A stretch of DNA of 64,000 nt, from NCBI GenBank assembly GCA_019425655.1, contig NQWY01033936.1, positions 78,587 through 142,586 on the forward strand, read 5' to 3'. A program made the position numbers and the translations under genes. This stretch comes from Rhizophagus prolifer. Taxonomy: Eukaryota > Glomeromycota > Glomeromycetes > Glomerales > Glomeraceae. Within the stretch, counting starts at the first letter, position 1. Each line of letters begins with the position of its first letter. The notes below the pieces were generated by a model, which saw only the letters and a list, made by a program, of their open reading frames with translations, was not told the DNA's origin and made no database searches. Positions 18,422 to 27,478 of this stretch are shown one piece after another.

Positions 18422-18475
18422 TCTGATGCGGTATTACAAGCGGTCTGCTAAAACCGGCTGGCAATATGGCCAGCA
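18422..18475 (-). ncRNA. partial or degenerate C4-like unit
   Basis: This element lies directly downstream of the promoter at 18481-18509. It contains the hairpin GCTGGC-CATATT-GCCAGC and GCGTGCTGG, as in the second arm of the C4-like copies, but lacks a full outer stem. It probably forms the 5' part of the transcript that continues through copy 1. Confidence 0.45.
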
Positions 18476-18480
18476 CGCAA

Positions 18481-18509
18481 AGCATAATCTGAGAGTTTGG
18501 ATGTGTCAA
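18481..18509 (-). promoter_or_regulatory. sigma70 promoter for the left part of the C4-like array
   Basis: On the reverse strand TTGACA (18504-18509), a 17-bp spacer and TATGCT (18481-18486) form a near-consensus promoter. It points into the degenerate unit and copy 1. A second promoter with the same -35 and spacing stands at 18999-19027. Confidence 0.7.
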
Positions 18510-18673
18510 TGTCGCTTTTATGACAAGTATTTAAATTTCTTATTGTTTTTCATTAGATTATCTTAATTATTATTTTAGATATTATATTTAATTGTATTTT
18601 TAAGCCATTGTGTATTACTGACTATATACGGAACAGATTAAGTTAATTAAATTTTAATTGATCACTGTTAAGT

Positions 18674-18759
18674 AATGGTGACAGGACAAAAGTGGAGTAG
18701 CAGACTGGTGCAAGAACCAGTACGCACAAAGGCGTCCCCACTTTCGCCCCACCATAATG
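18674..18759 (-). ncRNA. C4-antisense-like Y-shaped RNA, copy 2
   Basis: Reverse-strand outer stem around CGAAAGTGG / CCACTTTTG, with the far ends joined by GGTG/CACC. Inner hairpins are ACGC...GCGU and ACUGGU...ACCAGU. It is the last unit of the transcript from the 18999 promoter. The sequence between 18530 and 18673 is AT-rich with no gene. Confidence 0.7.
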
Positions 18760-18791
18760 GTAATGAAGCCTGCCCAATCACTCTTAAAGAA

Positions 18792-18870
18792 GGGCTGCGA
18801 AACGAAAGAAGGTTAACAGACTGGCTTCGAGTACCCAGTACGCACGAGGCGTCCTTCTTTCATTTCGCCA
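18792..18870 (-). ncRNA. C4-antisense-like Y-shaped RNA, copy 3
   Basis: The reverse-strand outer stem GGCGAAATGAAAGAAGG pairs with CCTTCTTTCGTTTCGC, including one U-G wobble. Inner hairpins are ACGC...GCGU and ACUGG...CCAGU. It begins 118 bp from copy 2, giving a tandem spacing of roughly 115 bp. Confidence 0.7.
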
Positions 18871-18904
18871 TAATAGAGAAGTTCCCACCAATCATTTTCA
18901 AATA

Positions 18905-18985
18905 ATGGCAGTAGAACGAAAGGAAGTTGACAGACTGCCTCGAGAACCAGCACGCATAAAGCGTCTCCCTCTCGTCCTACCATAG
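18905..18985 (-). ncRNA. C4-antisense-like Y-shaped RNA, copy 4
   Basis: The reverse-strand outer stem GTAGGACGAGAGGGAG pairs with CTTCCTTTCGTTCTAC through Watson-Crick and G-U pairs. Inner hairpins are ACGC...GCGU and CUGG...GCAG. It is the first unit after the promoter at 18999-19027. Hairpin loops differ between copies while stems are kept, suggesting different antisense targets. Confidence 0.72.
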
Positions 18986-18998
18986 CGGTAAGCAGACG

Positions 18999-19027
18999 AG
19001 AATAATTTGGAAGACTGATTGTGTCAA
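18999..19027 (-). promoter_or_regulatory. sigma70 promoter for copies 4, 3 and 2
   Basis: On the reverse strand TTGACA (19022-19027), a 17-bp spacer and TATTCT (18999-19004) form a near-consensus promoter. It stands just before copy 4 and repeats the arrangement at 18481-18509. Confidence 0.7.
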
Positions 19028-19113
19028 TATTGAAAAAATAACTTAAGTTATTAAATTTAATAATATTTTTTAGATTTATTAAATGATCATTTTAAATTTT
19101 ATAAAAAGTAGGA

Positions 19114-19605
19114 TTAGACAATCTCAGTCTGCCCCACTTGGTGATAAGCACGGTTAAAATAAACCAAGCTTTGATCGTGCTGGCTTTGTTTAATCGCCAC
19201 AATCGGACATATAAAAATCGTATGTGTACCGACTTGTTGAATTTGCTCAATCTCACAATCGAAACTTACTAAAGCATCATCCAACACAGGTGAACCCGTT
19301 TCTAACTCAATCCATGCGCCATGTTTAAAGCGTTCTTCTGGTGTGAGTTTAGATGAAAATGCTTTTGAAATATGTTCGTGATGCGCACCTAAAACATTCA
19401 CAGTTAAGATTTTGTTATCTAGGAAATGTGCATGCGAACTCGCAGATTGGTTCATACACACCAATAATGTCGGTGGTGTGTCAGTCACACTACAAACAGC
19501 AGAGGCAGTAAATCCAAAACGGCCAGACATGCCTGCCGTGGTCACAACGCTAACCGCACTTGTGAGTAAAGACATTGCATTTCTAAAGTCTGTTGCTTGA
19601 ACCAT
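19114..19605 (-). CDS. flavin reductase-like protein next to mesD
   Basis: This 163-residue protein has the split-barrel flavin reductase fold: VSVVTTAGMSGRFGFTASAVCSVTDTPP, then NQSASSH and the conserved GAHHEHIS. Such proteins reduce FMN or FAD with NAD(P)H and feed partner oxygenases. It is the third gene of a same-strand group after mesX and mesD. I infer that it supplies reduced flavin or electrons to MesX/MesD, whose reaction requires oxygen. The 185-bp gap from mesD may hold a separate promoter. The fold is certain enough; the partnership is inferred. Confidence 0.75.
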   Translation of the reverse strand: MVQATDFRNAMSLLTSAVSVVTTAGMSGRFGFTASAVCSVTDTPPTLLVCMNQSASSHAHFLDNKILTVNVLGAHHEHISKAFSSKLTPEERFKHGAWIELETGSPVLDDALVSFDCEIEQIQQVGTHTIFICPIVAIKQSQHDQSLVYFNRAYHQVGQTEIV

Positions 19606-19790
19606 GACATTATTCCTAAATTGAACCGTACCTTGTCCTGTGTGTTTGCTATACCGCCCAACTCCATCAGGAAGGTACTATCGACATGCGTTCTGATTAG
19701 AGCGACATGTGGTAAGTAAAATGAGGGTTACTTGATTGATTATCAACTACCATCAAAAAAATAACCCTTTATACCACTTATTGGTAAGTA

Positions 19791-20834
19791 TTAAGCAGTA
19801 AGATCATAACCAGTGAGTTCTCGGCGAACAATTTCTGCACCTGCCGTTAAAGCATTTAACTTGCCACGTGCCACTTCACGTGAAAGAGGTGCCATACCAC
19901 AGTTTGTGCAAGGGTAAAGCTTGTCCGCATCTACAAACTGAAGCGCTTTACGAAGTGTGTTTGCCACTTCTTCTGGTGTTTCAATTTGGTTAGATGCAAC
20001 ATCAATCGCGCCAACCATGACTTTTTTACCGCGAATGAGTTCGAGTAAATTGATAGGCACATGTGAGTTGTGACATTCTAACGAGATAATATCGATGTTA
20101 GATTTTTGCAGTTTCGGGAAAGCTTCTTCGTACTGGCGCCATTCCGAACCGAGTGTCTTTTTCCAGTCAGTGTTAGCTTTAATGCCGTAACCATAGCAAA
20201 TGTGAACCGCAGTTTCACATTTTAAACCTTCAATTGCACGCTCTAAAGTCGCAACGCCCCAGTCATTTACTTCGTCAAAGAATACGTTAAATGCAGGTTC
20301 GTCAAACTGAATGATGTCTACACCAGCAGCTTCTAACTCACGCGCTTCTTGGTTCAAGATTTTAGCAAATTCCCAAGCAAGTTTTTCACGGCTCTTGTAG
20401 TGACCATCGTAAAGCGTATCAATCATAGTCATTGGGCCAGGTAATGCCCATTTAATAGGTTGATCAGTTTGTTGACGTAAAAACTTCGCATCTTCAACAA
20501 ACACAGGCTTTTGACGAGACACCGCACCAACCACAGACGGTACGCTTGCATCGTAACGGTCACGAATACGAACAGTTTCGCGCTTCTCAAAATCTACGCC
20601 ATTTAAATGTTCAATAAACGTAGTCACAAAGTGTTGGCGAGTTTGTTCACCATCGCTCACAATGTCTATGCCAGCAAGACGCTGTTCGTGCAACGCTAAA
20701 CGTAACGCGTCTTTTTTACCTTCAAGCAGACCTTCGTTTTCGAGTTTCCACGGCGACCAAAGCTTTTCAGGTTCTGCAAGCCAAGACGGTTTAGGTAAGC
20801 TGCCGGCAGTTGAAGTCGGTAGTAATTTTTTCAT
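19791..20834 (-). CDS. mesD: core-MetE methionine synthase MesD
   Basis: This 347-residue protein corresponds to the C-terminal catalytic half of cobalamin-independent MetE. The usual N-terminal folate-binding half is missing. Zinc-binding elements are visible: AVHICYGYG (His, Cys), a Glu in SLECHNSH, and CTNCGMAPLSREVARGK. Genetic work in Acinetobacter (folate-independent 'MesD', recalled from the literature) found that methionine formation by this type requires oxygen and the DUF1852 protein MesX. mesX lies 21 bp upstream here, which strongly supports the assignment. The methyl donor is not known to me. Confidence 0.85.
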   Translation of the reverse strand: MKKLLPTSTAGSLPKPSWLAEPEKLWSPWKLENEGLLEGKKDALRLALHEQRLAGIDIVSDGEQTRQHFVTTFIEHLNGVDFEKRETVRIRDRYDASVPSVVGAVSRQKPVFVEDAKFLRQQTDQPIKWALPGPMTMIDTLYDGHYKSREKLAWEFAKILNQEARELEAAGVDIIQFDEPAFNVFFDEVNDWGVATLERAIEGLKCETAVHICYGYGIKANTDWKKTLGSEWRQYEEAFPKLQKSNIDIISLECHNSHVPINLLELIRGKKVMVGAIDVASNQIETPEEVANTLRKALQFVDADKLYPCTNCGMAPLSREVARGKLNALTAGAEIVRRELTGYDLTA

Positions 20835-20855
20835 GTTAAATGACCCGTATGTTGA

Positions 20856-21842
20856 TTAATTAGGAGCGTAATTCGCAGACCACTGCTCAAGAATCGCTTG
20901 GTATGGTTTGATAAATTGCTCTTCAACAAACTTCCCCTGCTCTATAGCCAAACGGCTACGTTCTTCACGGTCATACACAATTCGAGTAAGTGAATAATCT
21001 TCGTGTTTCAAACTTGGTTGATAAGATTTTCCAGCCACTGAATTTGCGTTGTAAATTTCAGGACGGTAAATCTTTTGGAAGGTTTCCATCGTACTAATGG
21101 TACTAATCAACTCAAGGTTGGTGTAATCACTCAACAAATCACCAGTAAAATAGAACGCTAACGGCGCAACGCTATTTGGCGGCATGAAGTAGCGAACTTT
21201 TAAGCCCATTTTTTGGAAATATTCATCGGTTAATGAATAGTCTTCTTGCTTGTATTCCACACCCAAAACAGGATGTTCATTTTCAGTACGGTGGTACTCT
21301 TTAGTCGTCGAAACGCTTAGGCAAATCACAGGTGCCTTTTTAAAGTTGGCTTTGTAAGTTTCAGAGTTAATAAAGCTCTTAAACAAGTTGCCGTGCAATT
21401 CACCAAACTTTTCTGGCGTGCTAAAAGTCGACTTGTTTTTGTTGTGATCTAGCAACAACACACTAAAGTCATAGTCACGTACATAAGACGAGAAGTTGTT
21501 ACCTACAATACCTTCAATGCGTTCATTGGTTTTCTTATCAACAATATTGGTTTTCAATATTTCGATGAGAGGAAGCCCGCTAGTACGGTTTTCGGCATCA
21601 ATATTCATTTCAACTGAAATGATTTCAAGTTCAACGCCATAGCGGTCACCTTTAGGGTTGTCCCAATGAGCTAAGGCATTGAAACGATTGTCGATCATCT
21701 GCAATGTATTGCGCAAATTCTCTTCGCGGCTCATCCCTCTTGCCAAGTTAGCAAAGTTGGTTGTAATACGTGTATTGTCTGCTGGACGATAGTTCTCATC
21801 GAAACAAATACTCTTAATCGTAAATGTAAATTCTTTACTCAT
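20856..21842 (-). CDS. mesX: DUF1852 protein MesX, partner of MesD
   Basis: This 328-residue soluble protein is of the DUF1852 type, recognised mainly from its invariable pairing with a short MetE. It starts FTFTIKSICFDENYRPADNTRITTNFANLAR without a signal peptide. MesX is required for MesD-dependent methionine synthesis in the presence of oxygen. The gene precedes mesD by 21 bp, so the two should be co-transcribed. The 370-bp upstream region must hold the promoter. Confidence 0.85.
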   Translation of the reverse strand: MSKEFTFTIKSICFDENYRPADNTRITTNFANLARGMSREENLRNTLQMIDNRFNALAHWDNPKGDRYGVELEIISVEMNIDAENRTSGLPLIEILKTNIVDKKTNERIEGIVGNNFSSYVRDYDFSVLLLDHNKNKSTFSTPEKFGELHGNLFKSFINSETYKANFKKAPVICLSVSTTKEYHRTENEHPVLGVEYKQEDYSLTDEYFQKMGLKVRYFMPPNSVAPLAFYFTGDLLSDYTNLELISTISTMETFQKIYRPEIYNANSVAGKSYQPSLKHEDYSLTRIVYDREERSRLAIEQGKFVEEQFIKPYQAILEQWSANYAPN

Positions 21843-22212
21843 TGTGATCAGTACCCTAATTTCTGAGATAAAACCTAAATAAAAACTTTTTGCTCTTTTT
21901 AAACTTTCCAGACTTGTCAGTTTTGTGCCTTATGGTCTTATCAAAAGTGAATTACTGGAGCGCTTCAGAGCATGGATAGATTTATACCGCAATCACAACA
22001 TGAATAAAAATGATTTAGTCTCATTCAAAACTGAGTAAAATTCATGTTTAGAGTTTAATAAATAAGTAGGAAGTTAAATATTTTTCATCTTAGGGGTTTT
22101 TAGACAGCACAAACGAAACATACGGCTCTCTATTTTTAATGCCTATAAATTTAATAGTTCGTCATTATTTTCAATTACTTAAACATTTTATATTTAAATA
22201 AAACTGCTCAAC
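21843..22212. other. mesX upstream region with an inverted repeat
   Basis: About 370 bp lies between the LysR gene and mesX. A 9-bp inverted repeat AACATGAAT...ATTCATGTT (21997-22005 and 22040-22048) is 34 bp apart. It contains TGAA/TTCA elements reminiscent of LysR/MetR half-sites. No riboswitch was recognised. Confidence 0.35.
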
Positions 22213-23085
22213 CTAAAGTAATTTATGTTGAATCTCACTCATCTCTGCTTTTAGCCATTCTAAAAATATGGTTTTGCGTGGATCTTTCTCAAAAGCACTA
22301 TGAGAAAGTAAAAAATAGGCTGAATTATCTTGAACGATTGGTGAAATTTTCTGTATTGCGTTCCACTCAAGCTCTTTTTCAATCATATAAATTGAGATGA
22401 CCGTCGCGCCGAGTCCCGCCAAACAGCCTTCTAAACATAGATAAAAATGCTCGAGTTCAACTTTGGTGTAGCCTTTTAAACACTGCTTTAACTCAGCAAT
22501 ACGACTCATGCTTTTGAAAAAATTTGGTCTAGAGGTCGAAATGAGTACATCGTTAGTTTCCGATAGCTTGGTTGGTTGAACTAGAGCAATATATTCATCG
22601 GCAATCTTTTCGCTATAAATATGCTCTCCCCAATCAAAATCATTTCGGCGAATCGCGATATCAATATTATCTTTTTCAAAGTCGACCACGCCGCCTGCTG
22701 TGAGTAGCACAACCTCAAAATCATGCCCGAGCTTTTTAAATTTTGAGAGCCGTGGTATGAGCCATTTCATGGAAAGAGTCGGTTCACACGACAAGACCAG
22801 TTGCTTGTTGTGAATTTTGGGTTGGCTGAGCTCTATTAAACATTCATCGAGTTGACCAAAAACTTGATGGCAACAACTCAGTAAAATTTCACCCTGCTCG
22901 GTCATCACAAGTGTTTTATTTTTCCGGTCAAACAAAGTGGTATTTAAAGCTTCTTCTAAATTATAAATCTGTTTACTGACCGCACTTTGCGTGACAAATA
23001 ATTTCCTTGCAGCTAAAGTCACGCTGCCATACTTCGCCACAAAGTAGAAAAATTTTAGTGAATTCAGCGATATTCTTTCGATCAT
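22213..23085 (-). CDS. LysR-family regulator
   Basis: This 290-residue LysR protein has its helix-turn-helix at residues 5-60 (SLNSLKFFYFVAKYGSVTLAARKLFVTQ, then SAVSKQIYNLEEAL) and a GcvA-like effector domain. It is divergent from a LysE-type exporter gene, a common regulator-exporter arrangement in which an amino acid induces its own export. It also precedes mesX on the same strand. Whether it controls the exporter, mesX or both cannot be decided here. Confidence 0.75.
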   Translation of the reverse strand: MIERISLNSLKFFYFVAKYGSVTLAARKLFVTQSAVSKQIYNLEEALNTTLFDRKNKTLVMTEQGEILLSCCHQVFGQLDECLIELSQPKIHNKQLVLSCEPTLSMKWLIPRLSKFKKLGHDFEVVLLTAGGVVDFEKDNIDIAIRRNDFDWGEHIYSEKIADEYIALVQPTKLSETNDVLISTSRPNFFKSMSRIAELKQCLKGYTKVELEHFYLCLEGCLAGLGATVISIYMIEKELEWNAIQKISPIVQDNSAYFLLSHSAFEKDPRKTIFLEWLKAEMSEIQHKLL

Positions 23086-23340
23086 TCCAAAAACTCATAG
23101 ATATGTAGTCGTTTTTATCGATTTTTATTTTTAAGTTTCTGTTCAAAATAAAAATCATCTTGATTAAACCCCATTTTAGATGATGAAAAACATATTGAAT
23201 ATCGATATCTATCTTCGAAAACCTGAAGCCCCAGCATCTTTTACAAAAAGAATAGCAATTTTAAGTAGTGTTTTCGCTCTCTTACATACATTCCAAAAAG
23301 TACAGATGAACTCCCTTGTTTTCAGCGAGGGCACACGATA

Positions 23341-23949
23341 ATGGCAGAGTTTATTGCGGTTATTCTCATCACGATTTTGGCGGTGGTAAGCCCCGGCGCT
23401 GACTTCGCGATTGTGACTAAAAATAGTTACTTATACGGCAGAAAAGTAGGTGTGTTCACTTCACTCGGCATATCGCTTGGCGTGTTGGTGCATGTGACCT
23501 ATACGTTAGTCGCCGTTGCCTTTGTGATGGCTTATACGCCGCAAATTTTGAATATTGTGAAGTACATTGGCGCACTTTACCTGATCTATATTGGCTATAA
23601 AACCTTTACGCAAAAACCTGTTTCAGACGCTGTTGCTTCAAACGCTATAGGCAGTTTTCAAGCTATAAAATACGGCTTTTTTACCAACGCCCTGAACCCT
23701 AAAACCACACTATTTGTGATTAGCACCTATACGCAAATTGTGAGTTTAACTACACCTGAAAGCGTTCTTATAGCTTATGGCCTTTTTATGTCATTTGCTC
23801 ATTTTGTATGGTTTTCACTGGTGGCTGTGCTTTTCTCTTCAATGATACTGAGACAAAAAATGTTAGCCAAGCAGGTGCAAATTAATAAGGTGATTGGCTC
23901 TATTTTATGTGTATTGGGTGTAGTTCTGCTTTTTACCAAGTTTCAGTAG
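23341..23949 (+). CDS. LysE/RhtB-family amino acid exporter
   Basis: This 202-residue inner-membrane protein has about six hydrophobic segments and the N-terminal VSPGADFAIVTKNSYLYGRKVGV signature of the LysE/RhtB family. The FFTNALNPKTTLF segment in the middle is also typical. Such proteins export amino acids or related metabolites. The gene is divergent from a LysR regulator that may sense the substrate. The substrate itself cannot be predicted. Confidence 0.8.
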   Translation: MAEFIAVILITILAVVSPGADFAIVTKNSYLYGRKVGVFTSLGISLGVLVHVTYTLVAVAFVMAYTPQILNIVKYIGALYLIYIGYKTFTQKPVSDAVASNAIGSFQAIKYGFFTNALNPKTTLFVISTYTQIVSLTTPESVLIAYGLFMSFAHFVWFSLVAVLFSSMILRQKMLAKQVQINKVIGSILCVLGVVLLFTKFQ

Positions 23950-24066
23950 AGCCGCTTAATTTTTCAGAACCTTTTTAATGCATTGCTGTTAATATAAAAA
24001 TACATGATAGATTTCCCAATCCTTCATATCTCTATAAATCAAGGATGATGAGCGAATACATTTATT

Positions 24067-24996
24067 ATGGAAATCAAGCAAATAAAGTATTTTTTGACAG
24101 TCGTTGAATCGGGCAGTATTGGTAAAGCTGCCCAAAAACTCGATGTCGGTGCTTCGGCGATTAGTCAGCAAATTAGTAAGCTCGAACAAGAGCTAAGCAT
24201 TCGCTTATTACAGCGTAATGCTTTTGGCGTGACCCCAACACCTGCTGGCCTTGCCTTTTTAAAGCACTCGCAACTTATTTTGCGTCAGGTAAATTTTGCC
24301 ATAGATGCTGCGCATTCGGCACGGTTGTCTGGTCATGTCAGCCTTGGTTTTCCACCGACCATTACCGCTTTAATCGGTATCCCTTTAATGAAACTAATGT
24401 CTGAACGCTATCCAGACATTCGCTTAGAGATTGTGGAAACCCTGTCAGGTAATCTCATTCAATACATTAACTCGCGTCAGCTTGATATCGCCATTATTTT
24501 TACTAATGAGATTGATAAGCAGTGGTCGATACAGCCCTTGGTACGCGAGCAAATGTATTTAATGGCGCGCAAAGAAGTGCTCGAAAAATATGGTCTAGCC
24601 GATTGCATTAAAAGCGGTATTATTCAGTCTCAGCAAATTGGCGATATTCCGTTAGTGTTGCCACGTCAGCGTCATAGCTTACGAAAACTGCTTGAACACA
24701 AGATTGGACAGCTTAATGTCGTCTATGAAATTGATGGCTTACACTTACTTATGGACAGTCTGATTCACCTTGACCTTGCTAGTGTTCGTCCCGGAAGTGC
24801 TTGCTTGCAAGAGTACAAACATAAGCTGCAATTGCTTAAGGTGATTGACCCAGAAGTGGAAAGAATTAACTACTTAGTGAGCCTTGCCGAAGAAGAATTA
24901 TCACCCGCTGCACTTGCTGCCAAGTCAGCCATTAAGGCATGTGTGAAAGAGTTGATTCAAAACCAAATTTGGCCATGTTCTGAAATTATTGTTTAA
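24067..24996 (+). CDS. LysR-family regulator, TcuR-like, copy 1
   Basis: This 309-residue LysR regulator begins MEIKQIKYFLTVVESGSIGKAAQKL. It closely resembles the second LysR protein at 27602-28531, with equal length and near-identical segments such as DIGA/DIGT-like wings, QLDIAIIF and EEELSPA. It lies 278 bp before the MFS carrier gene on the same strand. In tcu clusters TcuR activates tricarballylate genes. Two paralogues suggest divided control of carrier and oxidation genes. Family sure, target inferred. Confidence 0.7.
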   Translation: MEIKQIKYFLTVVESGSIGKAAQKLDVGASAISQQISKLEQELSIRLLQRNAFGVTPTPAGLAFLKHSQLILRQVNFAIDAAHSARLSGHVSLGFPPTITALIGIPLMKLMSERYPDIRLEIVETLSGNLIQYINSRQLDIAIIFTNEIDKQWSIQPLVREQMYLMARKEVLEKYGLADCIKSGIIQSQQIGDIPLVLPRQRHSLRKLLEHKIGQLNVVYEIDGLHLLMDSLIHLDLASVRPGSACLQEYKHKLQLLKVIDPEVERINYLVSLAEEELSPAALAAKSAIKACVKELIQNQIWPCSEIIV

Positions 24997-25274
24997 AGGG
25001 TCATTAATTTTTCTAAATACCTAATTAATTTTCGCCTCTCACTCCTCCCTGCTTTTTAAGATTACATTTTTATACGAATGATAAGTGGTTTTCTGTTTAT
25101 CGAAATATAGATGTGTAGTTTTAACTGGAAACAAGGCATCACATTTTCTACCAAGGACACCTTTAAATCTCATCTCTAACCCATTTCCTATTTAGGTTTA
25201 TTGATTGAATCAATTTACGTCCAAACTTTGAAGATCGTGAATGTTTCCATTTTGTCAGGCCAAGGAGGTCTCCA

Positions 25275-26585
25275 ATGGATGTCGTTAATAACCGTAGGGC
25301 TACTTTTAAAAAAATATTAAATGTAACAAGTGGCAACTTTTTAGAACAGTACGATTTTTTTCTTTTTGGTTTCTATGCCACTTATATCGCAGCAAAATTT
25401 TTCCACTCTGAAAATGAATATGTCTCTTTAATGATGACATTTACCGTGTTTGCTGCGGGCTTTCTTATGCGTCCTCTCGGCGCTATTTTCTTGGGTGCTT
25501 ATGTCGACAGAATCGGTCGCCGTAAGGGTTTAATTGTGACTTTAAGCCTCATGGCTATTGGTACGATCTTAATTACCTTTGTACCGGGTTATGACACCAT
25601 CGGTATTATGGCCCCAATTTTGGTGGTCATTGGACGTCTGTTACAGGGCTTCTCGGCAGGTGTTGAATCTGGCGGTGTGTCTATTTATCTTGCAGAAATT
25701 GCAACCGATAAAAACCGTGGATTTATCACAAGCTGGCAGTCTGGTAGTCAACAAATTGCGGTGGTGTTTGCTGCGTTATTTGGTTATTGGCTCAACACCG
25801 TTTTAACTCATGCACAAGTGAGTGAATGGGGCTGGCGTATTCCGTTCTTAATTGGTTGTTTGATCATTCCTTTAATCTTCTTATTCCGCCGTACTTTAGA
25901 GGAAACTGAAGCATTTAAAGCGCAAAAAACTCATCCTTCAACCAAGGAAATTTTCAGCACACTGGCGAGCAACTGGCGCATTGTACTTGCAGGTATGATG
26001 ATGAGTGCCATGACCACAACCACGTTCTATTTCATTACGGTTTACACCACAGTATATGCAAAACGTACTTTAGAAATGTCGGTCACAGACAGCCTTTTAG
26101 CAACCGTATTTGTGGGTTTATCGAATTTCTTCTGGTTACCAATGGGTGGCTTACTTTCAGACAAAATTGGTCGCCGTCCAGTGTTAGTGGGTATTACGAC
26201 ACTTGCGATCTTTACCAGTTATCCAGTTTTGAGCTGGTTAGTGAGCGACATTAGTTTTTCAAACTTACTGATCACGCTTGCTTACTTCTCGTTCTTCTTT
26301 GGTATGTACAACGGGACTATGGTGGCAACGCTTGCCGAAGTAATGCCAAAACGTGTTCGTACCGTTGGCTTCTCTTTAGCGTTCAGTCTTGCAGCCGCTA
26401 TTTTTGGTGGTATGACGCCAATGGCATGTACTTACCTTGTGGAAAATACAGGCAATGCAAGCACACCAGCTTTCTGGCTGATGCTCGCTGCGGTATGTAG
26501 TCTCATCTCAAGTTTATATCTATGTCGCGGTTCTAAGCAGAACAAATCTGACGCGATTGCTGAACCTGCAAAGGTTAGCGCTTAA
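25275..26585 (+). CDS. tcuC: MHS-family MFS carrier, TcuC/citrate-proton symporter-like
   Basis: This 436-residue protein has 12 predicted membrane spans and belongs to the metabolite:H+ symporter branch of the MFS. Recognisable elements are [19 protein letters not shown] in the first span, RIGRRKG in the loop after the second, and the repeated DKIGRRPV in the second half. Relatives take up citrate or tricarballylate with protons. A GGAGG ribosome-binding site precedes the ATG. tcuA and tcuB lie 2 kb downstream on the same strand, supporting the tricarballylate/citrate reading. Confidence 0.75.
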   Translation: MDVVNNRRATFKKILNVTSGNFLEQYDFFLFGFYATYIAAKFFHSENEYVSLMMTFTVFAAGFLMRPLGAIFLGAYVDRIGRRKGLIVTLSLMAIGTILITFVPGYDTIGIMAPILVVIGRLLQGFSAGVESGGVSIYLAEIATDKNRGFITSWQSGSQQIAVVFAALFGYWLNTVLTHAQVSEWGWRIPFLIGCLIIPLIFLFRRTLEETEAFKAQKTHPSTKEIFSTLASNWRIVLAGMMMSAMTTTTFYFITVYTTVYAKRTLEMSVTDSLLATVFVGLSNFFWLPMGGLLSDKIGRRPVLVGITTLAIFTSYPVLSWLVSDISFSNLLITLAYFSFFFGMYNGTMVATLAEVMPKRVRTVGFSLAFSLAAAIFGGMTPMACTYLVENTGNASTPAFWLMLAAVCSLISSLYLCRGSKQNKSDAIAEPAKVSA

Positions 26586-26619
26586 AACAACTAACTACTT
26601 AACCTGAAATTTTAATGAA

Positions 26620-26647
26620 CAGTACGGCGCATGTTGCAGCCGTACTG
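26620..26647 (+). repeat. intercistronic hairpin after tcuC
   Basis: The 9-bp inverted repeat CAGTACGGC / GCCGTACTG with a 10-nt loop sits between tcuC and the solute-binding gene. No T tract follows, so it may moderate read-through or protect mRNA ends rather than terminate. Confidence 0.45.
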
Positions 26648-26675
26648 TGCTCTCCTGTCATTAAAGCGAGATACT

Positions 26676-27470
26676 ATGAAAAAGTCCCCTATCTTCATGA
26701 CCATCTGCCTAGCTGGTGCAAGCTTAGGCTCAACCCTTGCTAACGCAGATACGCTCGAAGTGATTAGCTCTGGCGGTTTCTATTCATCTATGGAAAAACT
26801 CATTCCAATATTTGAAAAGCAAACTGGTCATACAGTTCACCTCTCATCTGGTTCATCTATGGGTGCATCGCCAACTGCAATTCCAAACCGTCTCGATCGT
26901 GGTGAACGTTTTGACATGGTGGTCTTGGCTGCTCCTGAACTCAGTAAGCTTGCAGAAAAAGGTTATGTCGACCCAAATTCACAAAGCGCTTTAGTCAATT
27001 CAAGCATCGGCATGGCTGTACCTAAAGGTGCGCCAAAGCCAGACATTAGCTCTGCGGCAAAGTTTGAAAAAGTTTTATTAAATGCTAAGCACATCGGCTA
27101 TTCGGCAAGTGCGAGCGGTACACATCTTGAAAAAGATGTTTTCCCAAGCTTTCCACCTGTCGAGTACAAAGTGATTGCTGGTAAAGCAGAAAAAGTGGTC
27201 GGTGACCGCGTGGCAAAACGTATTGCTGAAGGTCAGTTTGATATTGGTTTCCAGCAAATTAGTGAAATCAAACCTTTTACTGGCCAATATGGTCAAGTTG
27301 ATTTAGTCGGCCCAATTCCTGCGCCTTACCAAAAAGTCACTGTATTTGCAGCGGGCATTGGTAAAAACTCTGAACATGCAAAAGTCGCAAAAGAACTTAT
27401 TCAATTTGTGAAATCGCCTCAAGCGACACAAATTATTGAAGAACAGGGTCTTGAGCAGGTTAAACAATAA
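26676..27470 (+). CDS. periplasmic substrate-binding protein (ModA-like)
   Basis: This 264-residue protein has a signal peptide (residues 1 to about 23, ending ANA). The ABC-type type-2 binding fold follows: LEVISSGGFYSSMEKLIPIFEKQTG, then GSSMGASPTAIPNRL and the closing FVKSPQATQIIEEQG. It resembles molybdate-type (ModA-like) binding proteins often found in organic-acid clusters. No permease or ATPase gene is nearby, so it may act with the MFS carrier or as a sensor. The preferred ATG at 26676 gives a clean signal peptide. Confidence 0.65.
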   Translation: MKKSPIFMTICLAGASLGSTLANADTLEVISSGGFYSSMEKLIPIFEKQTGHTVHLSSGSSMGASPTAIPNRLDRGERFDMVVLAAPELSKLAEKGYVDPNSQSALVNSSIGMAVPKGAPKPDISSAAKFEKVLLNAKHIGYSASASGTHLEKDVFPSFPPVEYKVIAGKAEKVVGDRVAKRIAEGQFDIGFQQISEIKPFTGQYGQVDLVGPIPAPYQKVTVFAAGIGKNSEHAKVAKELIQFVKSPQATQIIEEQGLEQVKQ

Positions 27471-27478
27471 AAGCTCTA

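Noticed and set aside
18232-18905. Short forward open frames (62 and 76 codons) across the repeat array
   Set aside because: They run through C4-like RNA stems on the opposite strand, encode repetitive Arg/Pro-rich sequence, and lack ribosome-binding sites. The RNA folding explains the region better.
18291-18985. CRISPR array
   Set aside because: Units are about 80 nt with long internal stems and no uniform repeat-spacer pattern, and no cas genes are near.
21843-22212. SAM or cobalamin riboswitch before mesX
   Set aside because: No SAM-I kink-turn pattern or cobalamin box was found by eye. Only a loose inverted repeat is present.
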